64,000 nucleotides of DNA from Alviniconcha marisindica (Eukaryota > Mollusca > Gastropoda > Provannidae): contig JABMCL010003092.1 in the NCBI GenBank assembly GCA_018857735.1, positions 751,001 through 815,000 of the forward strand, given 5' to 3'. The notes beneath the pieces were generated by a model. That model saw only the letters and a list, made by a program, of their open reading frames with translations, was not told the DNA's origin and searched no databases. Shown piece after piece: positions 48,257 through 59,659 of this stretch (its first letter is position 1; the number at the start of each line of letters is the position of its first letter). Position numbers and translations under genes: made by a program.

Positions 48257-48680
48257 TTGGCGGTGTTTTGTAGACCCAGATAACTCCACTACAAGTCCCT
48301 TGGCGGTGTTTTGTAGATGATGATGATGAAGTGATGCTTTATGTCCTCAGATGTCAGTTGACATATTAGGGACAAGTTGTGACCAATGCCGAAGCACGGT
48401 GCAATAAATCTTTACGTCCACGGAAACCAGAAGGCTCGTTAGAACGGACAGTCCAGGACGTCCACCTCGACTCTCACACAGCTCCTAAACCATGTTTGTG
48501 TTTTGTAGACCCAGATAACCCCACTATAAGTCACTTGGCGGTGTTTTGTGGACCCAGATAACCCCGCTACAAGTCACTTGGCGGTGTTTTGTAGACCCAG
48601 ATAACCCCGCTACAAGTCACTTGGCGGTGTTTTGTGGACCCAGATAACCCCGCTACAAGTCATTTGGCGGTGTTTTGTAG
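48257..48680 (+). repeat. 43-bp minisatellite interrupted by a SINE-like element
   Basis: Six to seven units of CTTGGCGGTGTTTTGTAGAC and CCAGATAACCCCGCTACAAG, period 43. A 180-base element sits at 48318-48497 within one unit. Confidence 0.9.
48318..48497 (+). mobile_element. SINE-like element with 12-bp target-site duplication
   Basis: GTGTTTTGTAGA occurs at 48306-48317 and 48498-48509, so the empty site can be read from neighbouring minisatellite units. The insert shares ATGTCCTCAGATGTCAG, ACATATTAGGGACAAG and GTCCACGGAAACCAGAAGG with 9965-10183. Confidence 0.8.
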
Positions 48681-49295
48681 ACACGAGTCACTTGCGAAAT
48701 TAAATGTCTAAACTTAATATAAAACTAACACGTCGCTTTAGAACAAAATACAGTTTTCTACATCTTCAGACGGCTAATTTCCCGGAGAAAAAAATAATTT
48801 CAAACTATAAAAATCTAAGAAAGAAAAATTGAGACGCCTATATCGGACTGGTAAAAAAAATCAATGACACATAATGGCAAATTGCAGATCACCGTCGTTA
48901 TAGTTTTGCAGCAGTAAACACGTGTTAAAAAAGAAGAAGAAGAAAAAGGCGCCTGATTGAAGAGACAAACAGATTTCCCGGTCATCTTCCCCCCCCCCCC
49001 CCCCCCCCAAAACAAAAAAACAAAACAAAAACACACACACACACACAAAAACACCTACTAAAACAAACAACAACAACAACAAACAAACAAACAAAAAAGA
49101 GTCGGAGGCGCGCACTTATGACTTCACACACCTTGCGTGGCTATCATTATAACTAAAAATCTTGGTAGTACTGTATTGTGGCTGTTTGCTTTTCCATAGA
49201 GGGTTACCCCCAAGTTTACCATGGCTAGACATGTGTAGGAAACGACAACAGAAAACAAACTAGAAAACGATGCTTTTTAAAATTAGTAATTTAAT
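48680..49295. other. Non-coding sequence with a poly-C tract
   Basis: AT-rich, with a C-run at about 48987-49008 followed by A-rich CAAACAAA sequence. No gene recognised. Confidence 0.4.
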
Positions 49296-49299
49296 TAAT

Positions 49300-49875
49300 G
49301 ATCGCTTTCATATACTATTCTCTGCTCTCGAGCAGAATCCTTGCGCTCAATGAGTGACTGTATCTTTTTTATAGCGCGGGTTTTTATTATTTTTATTAAT
49401 TTTTTAAAAATTTAAATATAGGTTGTTCCGTGGCTGGTGCCACGTGAAACAACTGCCGTCTCGGCGCACGTTCTGTGTACACCATGCAACCATGCACCAG
49501 TTTACAGGGTCATTTCATTCAAAGCCACATAGGTAGGGTGCGTGCGTGTCTAGCTGTAACCTGCCACTTGCACTTTTGGCAGAATGACCAGGATCTTTAT
49601 GAATATGAGAATATTCACTCATGTAGAATCACATGCGAGCGTAGTGAGTCTGCTCGAGAGCGGAGAATAGCGCTATATAAAAGCGATCAATAATAATAAC
49701 AATCTTTTGTTAAAACTGACGGGAGTGGAACGGACATGATACTGAAATAAGAGTCAGCACAGAAAGTTGACCATGGAGAAGAAAAAAAACTGCCGCCGCT
49801 CCCGCGGGGACTCGAACCCAGAATCTTTCGATCACTAGTCCAGCGCTCTAACCAGTGAGCTATACCCTCCAGGCC
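49300..49875 (-). mobile_element. tRNA-derived SINE, copy B, with an inserted inverted tail
   Basis: Minus strand: tRNA-like head at 49870-49795 (GGTTCGAGTCCCCGCGGGAG as box B), body sharing CAACCATGCACCAGTTTACA with copy A, tail at about 49300-49370. Between 49600 and 49725 lies an opposite-strand SINE tail (GCGAGCGTAGTGAGTCTGCT, then AGCGATCAATAATAATAAC), so a truncated second copy inserted into the first. Confidence 0.8.
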
Positions 49876-50055
49876 TAGGCATGCTTGAATTGTTTCAGTC
49901 TCTCTCCACTTTGAACAGCTGAGATCTGTTTACCTACATGTTGCATACGGTTGAATCAGTTGACAAAATGCAATGTCTTTACCTTAGAAGAGGTTATTAA
50001 AATATATCTGCACAGCGAGCAAGTTTTTTTCTTTGTCTCGTGTCTTTAGGCTGGC

Positions 50056-50057
<2 letters not shown>

Positions 50058-50131
<74 letters not shown>
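50058..50131 (+). repeat. (TA)n microsatellite
   Basis: TA repeat with one slip. Confidence 0.95.
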
Positions 50132-50132
<1 letters not shown>

Positions 50133-50375
50133 CAGGGTCAGTGCCAGTACATATATATATATTTATTTGTTTATACGTAATGCTTGGAAAATCGAGGAAT
50201 GATTAAAAGAAAAAATACACATTGAAAAAACATGAACATTTATTAGAGTACTGTTCAGGAAACATAACAGTTGAAATAATTAAGTTTAGACATTTTTGTA
50301 CTTGCGTTAATGCTGCCTATTATGTCTCTGTGTTCAACCTTCTTTTTCAAGACTAAGGAGCTGTTCACACTCACA

Positions 50376-50397
50376 CACACGCGCGCGCGCGCTCGCT

Positions 50398-50469
<72 letters not shown>

Positions 50470-50472
50470 CAC

Positions 50473-50504
<32 letters not shown>
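50376..50504 (+). repeat. (CACG)n/(CA)n microsatellite
   Basis: About 17 ACGC units flanked by GC and CA blocks; the alternating purine-pyrimidine pattern favours Z-DNA. Confidence 0.95.
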
Positions 50505-50506
<2 letters not shown>

Positions 50507-51415
50507 GAGTTTAGCTGAGAGGCGTTTCAGGGCCAATGACAGTCACAGTCTCGATCCATGGCAGGAAAGGCCACTTCCGATTCGGAAGTGATCGGACGTT
50601 TATGAAAAGTTGAGAGGGTTTGGAGATGAATTAACTTCCAGTTATGTGGTCCATAATGGACGCAAGATTCCTTTTCATCATGCCCTATTCATCGATCTAG
50701 TGGCTTGCCGCTAACTGAGTTGGTAAAATCATCGCTCATAGCAGCCCCATTTCATGGAGACCCCGGCCCCACTGTGGTGTTGTTGCTGCCGACCGCAGCC
50801 GTGTGCGCTTAGACCGCTCCAGCTGGGACTGACGATACTTAGCACGCATCGTCTACTTTGGACGGTAACATTTCTGTAGGCATGGCGGTAGCCTGCGACT
50901 GCCCACATTAAGGTTATGCTGGTTTAATCTGCTAGAACGTAACCGGATAGTAGCAGATAACCCAATAACCTTTGGTGGACTGACGGACTGGTCATGTAAA
51001 TCAGGAGACGTCTTATATGGTTGAGGGGATGCTGCAACCCAGTGTTTCAGTGTAATTGCTTAATTCACTCTCCCGTTGATTGTGTTTCCATTTAACAACG
51101 CGTTAAATTGCGGATACAATTGAAGTTAGCCGTGTCTGCAAGGCTTACACGTTTTCATTCTTACCGTTGCTGGTTTTCCTTGCGCCGTGTTGGCCCCCTT
51201 TGTGTCTAATACCGGCTAGGTTACCATCAACACGTAAGGTTACCATCAAGTGTCACAGCTGGCCTAAGCCTTCTCGCTACCCGCGACGCGAGCACCAACA
51301 TTTCGTGCCCGAAACGGTGGGGCGTGCAACACCCTTTTTGTCTGCTTTTTTATTTTTTTTATTTTTTTATATAAAGTGCAGTGGCGTGCAACACGTGCGA
51401 GACAGGACGCTTGTC
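50505..51415. other. Intergenic sequence without recognised genes
   Basis: No coding family or repeat recognised. AGGTTACCATCAACACGTA is partly repeated near 51220-51250. Confidence 0.4.
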
Positions 51416-51780
51416 GTATCGTTAGCGGGAGCGGCTACAAGTAACATTACGTGTCGCGACAAAAGTATGCTTGTCGCGACAAATGTTTTGTCGCGATAAA
51501 ATTATGTTTGTCCCGACAAAATATTTTTGTCGCGACAAAACTTTTGACACAAATATTTGTCGCAACAAACACGTGTTTGTGGCACCAAAACATGGCTTTT
51601 GTCGCAAGTATCATTTTTGTCGCGACAAAACAATAAACACGTGTTTGTTGTGATATTTGTCGCGACAAAGGTTTTGTCGCGACAAACATACTTTTGTCGC
51701 CCCAAAGAAGTGTTTTGTCGTGACAAGCACATGTTTGTCGCGACAAAAATGATACTTGTGGCAGCTCCCGCCAATGATAG
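51416..51780. mobile_element. Foldback-like element built of TTTGTCGCGACAAA palindromes
   Basis: Outer inverted repeats of 33 bases (51416-51448 and 51748-51780, 27 matches) enclose about 300 bases with some 15 units of the palindrome TTTGTCGCGACAAA at 14-28 base spacing; seven keep the exact core TGTCGCGACA, others differ by one to four bases (GTCCCGAC, GTCGCAAC, GTCGTGAC). TTGTC flanks both ends (51411-51415, 51781-51785) and may be a target duplication or part of the motif. Open frames on both strands simply read the palindrome. No transposase is present; a non-autonomous DNA element or a protein-binding cluster are the two obvious readings. Confidence 0.7.
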
Positions 51781-52635
51781 TTGTCGTTGTTGTGTGCAGC
51801 CATCTGATTCGTCGCTATGGAAACTAAGTTTTTAAACTATTTACAATCGAGGGATTTTATTTTCTTTCTTTTCTTAGACCTTGGCTTTAACGTGGCGTTT
51901 TTGTTTTGATATTTCGACCTCAAACTGTTAGATGACCAAGACTCATGTTGAACATGGTTAGTTGAAGATCCTCGGCATGAATGGCACCGTCTGCTTGCGA
52001 CTTGACCGCCCCGCCTTCTTGACATGCTCACATGTCCGGTGATTCTGAAGCTGCTTCCCATGTGCAACAGGTCCCTTTAAGCAGGCTTATATAACCAATA
52101 GAGTTCGTGTTACTGACTTTGTTGGCGGAATTATTCACACTGAAAGCATTGTTTTTTCTGTCCTCTCGTCCGCAGAAAGTCTTTGGTACTGGGACCACTG
52201 CCTTCCACCATGACGTAGCAGGGAACACCACACCGGCCTGACTGACTTGAGGTGGTTGTGTCTCTCCCGGGGACGCCATCTGTTCAGCAGCTAACAACGC
52301 TGGACCTTTTACATCGTTAGCAGGAGTTTGGTAGCGTTCTCACTGGCGCATGAACTGAGGTTCCCGCACCCTGACAACTGTGTATACTGTGTTCGTGTCG
52401 GGTCTTTCGATATTCTGTTGCTCAACGCTTGATCACGTCCTTGACCTCTGGCCTTTGCCTGTGACAGAGCTCGCCAGATGAGCTCAGTTTCAAATCGATG
52501 AACGTGCTGCACAGTGTTGACTTTCATGACTGTTTGTGCATCACTCCGAACTTTAGTAAATGATCGTGGCACACGGATCTGCGCAGTTCTATCCAAGAGC
52601 TGACCGGAAAGAGGCGCTTACAGTCTGTGTCCGCC
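51781..52635. other. Upstream region of the 52636 reading frame
   Basis: CTTATATAACC at about 52086 on the plus strand is a TATA-like sequence 540 bases upstream of the start codon. Open frames here on the minus strand lack family motifs. Confidence 0.35.
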
Positions 52636-53163
52636 ATGATGGAGCTGGGTGTCCTGGACACGAACCGCGAAGCGAGGTTTGAATCGATGCGGCGTCAGTC
52701 CCGCAGCGCCCAGGTGCTGAGGCGTCACGAGGACCTGCGCAAGCAGTGCGAGAGGGAGGTGGTGCTGTACGAGCGGGCCAAGCGCCTGCTGGCCGCCCAG
52801 TGCAGGCGCTCACAGATGCAGTGCGCGAACCGCCTGAAGACTTTCTACCACCACTGCCCCTCCTACCGGACAGCCACAGGTCGGGGACACACAGCCACTC
52901 GTGATGTCACAGCCTGCAGTGTGCACCTGGGAGCCCGAGGTGACGTGTGTGTGGAGAGTAGTGGCCAGCTGCCTCCGTCACGCGAACACGCCCAGCGAAG
53001 CGAAGAACGGTTTCTGTTTCGTGTGCTGCACCGTAACGGGCGGGAGGTGTACATCAGGGACGAGACCAAGGCACGGGAGTCCCGCCTGCTCCTCAACGGT
53101 GTCACAGAGGACGTCGCCACGGCCCACGCCAAACCACGACGGACACAAAGTTATCACCCCTGA
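52636..53163 (+). CDS. Hypothetical Arg-rich protein, single open frame
   Basis: An open frame of 175 codons from ATG at 52636 (another ATG lies nine bases upstream) to TGA at 53161-53163. G+C is high at third positions, unlike the AT-rich surroundings, which supports real coding. The first 80 residues are charged and likely helical (REARFESMRRQSRSAQVLRR, CEREVVLYERAKRLLAAQ), suggesting a coiled coil. The second half is less regular, with ERFLFRVLHRNGREVYIRDE. CACAG/GTCGGG near 52878 could be a donor site, in which case only the first 80 residues belong to a longer gene. No signal peptide or membrane segment. I recognise no family. Confidence 0.5.
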   Translation: MMELGVLDTNREARFESMRRQSRSAQVLRRHEDLRKQCEREVVLYERAKRLLAAQCRRSQMQCANRLKTFYHHCPSYRTATGRGHTATRDVTACSVHLGARGDVCVESSGQLPPSREHAQRSEERFLFRVLHRNGREVYIRDETKARESRLLLNGVTEDVATAHAKPRRTQSYHP

Positions 53164-53894
53164 TACCGCCTCTCTTTATGTCTTCATGCAGGCCTAACTT
53201 ACGGCTATGCATATGCTATAGAATATAGCTGCTCAGAATACAGCGATATTCTGCAAATGTAAGTATCAACGCACGGAGTAAACTGAAAAAGGAGTTTCCG
53301 CAATTGTCGCCTTTCGTAAGTCTACTGTCGTTGACTATTCACATGATGTCTAGATTTCAAACACAGACGGCATTACTGAAATGACTGAAGTTAATCAGTT
53401 TAAATCAAAATGTTGCTGCCACATGTAAGTATTAAAGGGCAATGGACACAAAGATTGAGAACTCCAGATGTGTACGACAAACAAGGAAGCGTACTGAACT
53501 AACGTGGACATCACTAACACTATCAGGTTTACGACGAGCTTGCACAAGACCATGACCAAACTGGCTGGCTTCTTGTTACTTTTTGTGCATGCCGATTAAA
53601 CTTCTGTTCAGTAGTTGTGATCTTTGTATTTTATACATCTCTCAGTGAATGGAATGTATCTTCAGTTTCGTGGCATAAAGTCAAACATGAGCGCGCGCGC
53701 ATACACACAATACAGTCCAATACAACAATACTTTATTAATCCTTAAAAAGAAAATTATGTTGTCTCCATTTGACAAATACTTAATAGAACATGTAAATAA
53801 AAAGTAATTACAAGCACAGTTTGTATCACGGTGGTTCCCGTGTCGCTCACACCTTTTGTTTGTTAATGTTGTCATACTTAATTTAGTCTTAAGT

Positions 53895-53895
<1 letters not shown>
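53164..53895. other. Intergenic sequence without recognised features
   Basis: 3' flank of the hypothetical frame. No coding or repeat identity recognised. Confidence 0.4.

Positions 53896-53969
<74 letters not shown>
53896..53969 (+). repeat. (CA)n microsatellite
   Basis: CA repeat followed by GGTGATTGAAACAGGTGATTG, a short duplication. Confidence 0.95.
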
Positions 53970-53973
<4 letters not shown>

Positions 53974-54253
53974 ATTGAAACAGGTGATTGCACTGAAATG
54001 TTACTTTCTTTTCTATTGTCTAATTAAAATCAACGTTCTTTTTAGCCTTTTATGTGTTTTGATCTTGTTTTCGAACGTTAGCAATCATCTTTGTTTAGAT
54101 TGTTTTGTTTTGTTTGTTATTCGTTTTGAGTTGATTCTTTTTAAATTGCACGGATTTCTTCCTTTTTGTTCGTTTCGGAAGTAATGAAATAAAATGTATG
54201 GACGACGATGATTTGGACATCTCTCTCTCTCTCTCTGGACGAAGGCGCATATC

Positions 54254-54256
<3 letters not shown>

Positions 54257-54323
<67 letters not shown>

Positions 54324-54479
54324 CGCCGGCCGCGCGTGCATGTGTGTGTGTGCGTGCGTGTTTGTGTGTGTGAGCAAGTTTGTGTGTGCGCGCGTGCGCG
54401 TTTGTGTGCGTGTGTGTGCGCGCGCGTCCGTGTGTGTGTGGGGGGTGGGGGTCGGGGGGGTGGGGATGCATGTGCGTCC

Positions 54480-54512
<33 letters not shown>

Positions 54513-54539
54513 TGCGCGCGTCCGTGTGTGTGTGTGCGC

Positions 54540-54592
<53 letters not shown>

Positions 54593-54688
54593 CGTGCGTG
54601 TGTGTGCGTGCGTGCCGCGTGTCTTCGTGTGTGTGTGTGTGCGCGCGCTCGCGCGCACGCACCTGTGTGTGTTTGTGTGTGCGTGCGT

Positions 54689-54733
<45 letters not shown>
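54257..54733 (+). repeat. Long (GT)n tract with GC-rich interruptions
   Basis: Nearly 480 bases of GT/GC alternation with a few G-rich breaks. The open frames of about 200 codons on both strands are artefacts. Strong Z-DNA potential. Confidence 0.95.
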
Positions 54734-54736
<3 letters not shown>

Positions 54737-55125
54737 ACGAAGGCACGTAGCATTTAAACACCGTAACAAACTTACCGACTCAGTTAACTAAGAATACCGT
54801 AAGAGTAAGTTAGCATGATTTTACTTTAACAAAACTCTCTTTCTCTCCATTTTAGTCGACTTTAACCACAACAAACTTGTAGTAAGTGAATGGAGAAAGT
54901 CATTAGACCGTGACACAACAGGTTCAAACACGCGTGGCTTGAAAGCTCGGGCTCTAGTTCGAACTGTTCTGTCAAACAACCACGAAACATTTGCTACCGG
55001 GCGGTGTAAATCATGCACGTCAGCTTCAGAAACTGACAGTTTGAAATTAACGGGTCAGTTTCTCAAGCTGTAGTCTCAAAACATCCCCCACCCCCACCCC
55101 CCAAGTCCAGTGCGCCGAAACCAGT

Positions 55126-56255
55126 TCAGGACCGCTGTGCTGTCTTCCTCCACACAATGAAGTTGATGTCTCTGTTGAGCTGGGACTCCGTGTACATCTC
55201 CTCGTCGTGAACAGCTCGGGCAGGCTGGTACCCGTACTGTCTGAGGAGGGCGCCTGTCTCTCTGTACGTGTCCGGGTTCTGTGTGTAGAGCCAGTGTGTC
55301 AGCACATACGGCACGTTCACCAGAGAAAAAAACCTGCGTGCGGAGAAAAAGAGTCACCCTTCACCATCAGTATCGGGCTTTAACTCCACATGCTTCTTCC
55401 AACACTCTTCTTGCACCTAAACCACAACACACTTCTGGCGATGACTCCTATATTTATTTCCTGTTTAATTCCGTGATGGCCACCATATTTCACAAACTGC
55501 GCCGCGATGGGCAAAGGGTAAAGGGCCAAGACAGTTACTGACTTGTATGTCGTGACGTCAACAGTGATAACCGGCCCCTTACCCTGTTTAAGGAGAAAGG
55601 GCCGGTGGAGCAGGCTAGAAGCGATTGGGATCATTACTGAAAAACATGATGGATTCGAGTTATTTAAAAAGGCAAAAGGTAGTTACTTCCATGATTTCGT
55701 ATGGGAGGAAAAATGGGGAAAATGCAAATGCAAATGGCCTTAAGAAGATGATGAACCTCAGAAACGAGGCGTGATTCTCAGTTTACCATCAAAAGGTAGA
55801 ATAGGAATCGCATACATCGGCCTGCGTCATTGTATGCACTTGTTGGTACATAGGTGCAGAGCCTATGTTTTGTGTTTTGCGGTGACCCTGTGTACGGTCG
55901 AAAGGCCGTTAGGATCCCAGAAATACTTGACTAACGTTTTGTTTAATGTCTTTGGCCTGATGATTTTGCTTGCTTGTGCATAAAAATTCAACGGAGCCAA
56001 AGTGCAAGAAATTCTTCAGGCTTCTTTTTTTTCTTTTTTTCAATCTCTGTGTTGTCTTCAGTTTGCCATTCAGACAATTCTCAAACGAAGGCTCCATTCT
56101 GAAGCGAAACCAGACAACAATCTCGTGGACATTTACCAAAGCAAGCAAATACCCGTAAAATCACTCACAATAACTGCTACATATAAACAACAGAGAAGGA
56201 AAACAAAATTTGTGAGACTGAGATTAGCGCAGAATAAAATGTTTATATCACATTA

Positions 56256-56328
<73 letters not shown>

Positions 56329-59300
56329 CACGCACGCACGCGCGCGCGCATTCACTGATACACACGCATACAGAGGATCAAGACTTGCTGTCTTTGGTGT
56401 TGTGGCAGTCCAGTACCTGTTCAGTCTTTCACTTGGAGGAATGGTTTGCTGTTTGAGGTTTTTATTTAGCTGGCTGTCTGCAGCATCTATGCTGTCGTCT
56501 CGACAATCGATGGTATGTCCAGCCACCAGTTTATGGCCATCCATGCGCAACCACTACTCACAACTGACCATCCGCGTCCAGCCATCAATGACCACTGGCC
56601 ATCCATGTCCAGCCATCAGTGACCACTGGCCATCCATATCCAGCCATCAGTGACCACTGGCCATCCATATCCAGCCATCAGTGGCCACTGACCATCCATA
56701 TCCAGCCATCAGTGACTACTGGCCATCCATGTCCAGCCATCAGTGGCCACTGGCCATCCATATCCAGCCACCAGTGACCACTGGCCATCCATATCCAGCC
56801 ATCAGTGGCCACTGGCCATCCATATCCAGCCATCAGTGACCACTGGCCATCCATGTTTAGCCATCAGTAACCACTGACCATCCATGTCCAGCCACCAGTG
56901 ACTGGCAGATAAGGGCATCACGTTGATGCTCTCTTGTGATGGATGCGACTGAAGCGCAGCATTCAACGTAACCCACAGTGCCGTGTAGGGGTGGTGACAA
57001 CATGACATGATCAACGGAACCCACAGTGGTAGTGACAACATTACATGATCAACGGAACCCACAGTGCCGTGTAGGGGTGGTGACAACATGACATGATCGA
57101 AGGAACCTACAGTGCCGAGTAGGGGTGGTGACAACATGACATGATCACCGTAACTCACAGTGGTAGTGACAACATGACATGATCAACGGAACGCACAGTG
57201 CCGTGTAAGGGTGGTGACAACATGACATGATCAACGGAACCCACAGTGCCGTGTAGGGGTGGTGACAACATGATATGATCAACGGAACCCACAGTGCTGT
57301 GTGGGGGTGGTGACAACATGACATGAATAACGGAACCCACAGTGGTAGTGACAACATGACATGATCAACGAAACCCATAGTGGTAGTGACAACATGACAT
57401 GATCAACGGAACCCACAGTGGTAATGACAACATGACATGATCAACGGAACCCACAGCGCCGTGTAGGGGTGGTGACAACATGATATGATGGACGCCCCAC
57501 CAGTTCCAAAGCCGATGAAGCGTGCACTTGCAGTTTTCCCCAACGTGCTTTTGAGTCCGTCATCAACGGAAGAGAAAACTTTGCCCAATCATTTCCAGAT
57601 GTTTCAGTGTACAAAAGTACTAGAGTGACTTCCAGGAAGACCTTGGATGACTGTAACCGGGGGAAACACCCGAGCGCGCGCACACACGCGCGCACACATA
57701 CACGCGCACGCACGCACGCAAAAAAGGCACGTACCTTTTGGCTCCCTTCAGCACCTCATGCTCGTCACCTTGTACATCGAGTTTGAGCACAGCGGTGCGG
57801 AACTTCATGACAGGAATCAGGTCGTCCAGACTGACGATGTGCACGATGTTTGCCGTTCCGCTCGCTGTGTCTGTCCCGTTGACGGGTTGCACGTAGGCAG
57901 CGCCCAGGTTGCCCGTGGGATGAGGGTACACAAGTTGCCCCACCCCAGCCTTCGCCCCCAGGGCGTTCGTCACCAATGTCACTCTGTCCGTGATGGCGTT
58001 GAGCTGCGCTGTCTTGTGGAAGAGGCGGTAGTTGGCGTAGAGAGGTTCCACGGCAAGCACTTGTCTGAACTTGGTGGCTGCCGCCAGGCTGTAAACGCCC
58101 AGTCCCGCTCCCAGGTCCAGAGCCCCGAGAGCGGAGTTTGTGTCCAGGGCGTGCAGGAACTGAACCAGCTCATCCTCCTCCCACGTGCCTCTCTTCGCCA
58201 GCTGTTCCGACATGCTCGAGTCGATACTGTGAGAGTGCACGCACAGCGTCCTCGGAAACATCCACAGTTTGAGAGGAACACATTTGAAAGTGCCGTCAGC
58301 TGGCCGTAATAGATCATGCACTGTCACGTGCGCTGCCTGAACATTTGAGGTGCGGTCAGTTGGCCGTGACGGATCGTGCACTGTCTCTAATTGTGCTGCG
58401 TGAACATGTGAGGTGCTGTCAAGCTTGATGTTGCTGAAGACCTCAGCGTCGGCCTCGTCACCAGCTCTGACGTTGTTGAATGCATCCGTCACTTGGCCAA
58501 AGTGGTCAGAACTGACCGCAACTGGGTCTTGTACGTCATTCATAAATGTTTGATTTAGTGAATTAACGTCCCGCGGCCATCTTCGGACTTTATGAAAGTA
58601 TTCTCTCTGGCGTGCCAGCTGCCTGTTTCCGCCATACCACTGCCCGTTGACAGCGTTCAGTTTTTGTTGGTTTCTGCGCCCAGCCTCCTCAAACAGTTTG
58701 GCAGCACCCTTCGCCATGTTGTTCAGTGCTGGCGGTCCTCTCACACCCTCTGCAAGAACCGTCTCCTCATTCCGCTGCTCACCGTCCACAATCCTGGCTC
58801 TTTGTCGAGCTTGAGCAAACATTGCTGCGGCGTCTATCAGCTTTTTGGGACGTGCAGGGTTCCGTCTGAAGAAGCCGTTCGATCTCAAGCCGACACGGTC
58901 TGCTGCATCACTGACTCCACCGACTGCCGACTCTTCCCGTGCCTTGTTTGCCACGTGGTTGGCATCGTTCAAATTCGGTCTGCGGAAACCGCCCGCGTGG
59001 ATCTCATTATCGTTATTTTCAACGTCACCGGCCCATTTCCCAGCTGGAAATGCGGCCCTTTGATGGCTGTCCTCCGCTCCGTGATGAACCATGGGCAGTG
59101 AAATTTCTCTGTGATATTGCCGTCGTAATTGTTGTTGTTGCTGCTGCTGCTTTTCCTTCTCGTCGCTCTGAGCCTTATCCTGAAGTTTTGCGCTAAGTTC
59201 TTGCAGAATCTTAGCCTGTTGTTCGATCAGCAGTTGTTGTTGCTGCAGCTGTTTGCGGAAGTGGTGAGGAAGTTGTTGGTTAGTGTCTTTGTCGCCAGCG

Positions 59301-59659
59301 CTGTAGTCTTTGTCATATTTCCAGCTGGCGCCGCCTTCCTTCACTGCCGGAGGCAAGAGGCGAGGGGGCTGCGCGGAAGCGCCGGGCCCGTTTTGTGGTG
59401 CAGGGGAGACGTGGGCTGCAGCGTTCAGGCCTTGGGGCCAGATGTGGCCGGGCTGCAGCTCCTCACTGGCAGGCCGCTTTTTAAAGTGTCCGCTCAGCAA
59501 CACATAGGCCACACACACAACGACAACGACAATGATGAAAACGACCACACGTTTAAGTGTTATCCTCATTTTGTGGTCGGCGTGCGGTTTGTCTGCGGGA
59601 CACAACTCCTGGAGACTCAGTCTGCCCTTGGCAATGACCAGCTCTTCAACCGCGGACAT
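55126..59659 (-). CDS. Type II membrane protein with FkbM-family methyltransferase domain
   Basis: Two exons, 57735-59659 and 55126-55333, join in phase to 710 residues. A short basic N-terminal tail and one membrane segment (about 38-57, VVVFIIVVVVVCVAYVLLSG) predict a Golgi-type II topology with the rest lumenal. A Gln-rich coiled-coil stalk follows (about 125-190, with QQQQQQQ), then a long region rich in Asn and Arg. The C-terminal 240 residues are an FkbM methyltransferase: the SAM-binding loop ALDLGAGLGVYSLAA (513-527), AVEPLYANYRLF, VTNALGAKAGVGQLVYP, and VLKLDVQGDEHEVLKGAKRF. Invertebrates have many such lumenal FkbM proteins; substrates are mostly unknown and sugar methylation is a guess. 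A short tandem duplication in the protein (residues about 415-450) repeats VHDxxRPxD. The 2.4 kb intron carries two minisatellites. Confidence 0.88.
56262..56350 (+). repeat. (CA)n/(CACG)n microsatellite
   Basis: CA repeat with a CACG end, in the FkbM gene intron. Confidence 0.95.
56555..56905 (+). repeat. 31-bp minisatellite, about 11 units
   Basis: Units of CCATCCATATCCAGCCATCA plus GTGACCACTGG, with T/G and A/G variation in fixed positions. In the FkbM gene intron. Confidence 0.95.
56950..57490 (+). repeat. 48-bp/31-bp two-length minisatellite, about 12 units
   Basis: Units share CGGAACCCACAGTG and GTGACAACATGACATGATCA; long units carry an extra CCGTGTAGGGGTG stretch that short units lack. 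Long and short forms alternate irregularly. In the FkbM gene intron. Confidence 0.95.

Noticed and set aside
51447..51835. Overlapping open frames with repeated SRQ and CRDK peptides
   Set aside because: A palindromic repeat without stop codons is open in several frames on both strands; not evidence for a protein.
54085..54791. Open frames of about 200 codons on both strands
   Set aside because: They translate GT/CA dinucleotides (Cys-Val and His-Thr repeats).
56402..56653. Plus-strand open frame starting before the 31-base minisatellite
   Set aside because: Second half is minisatellite and the region is an intron of the minus-strand FkbM gene.
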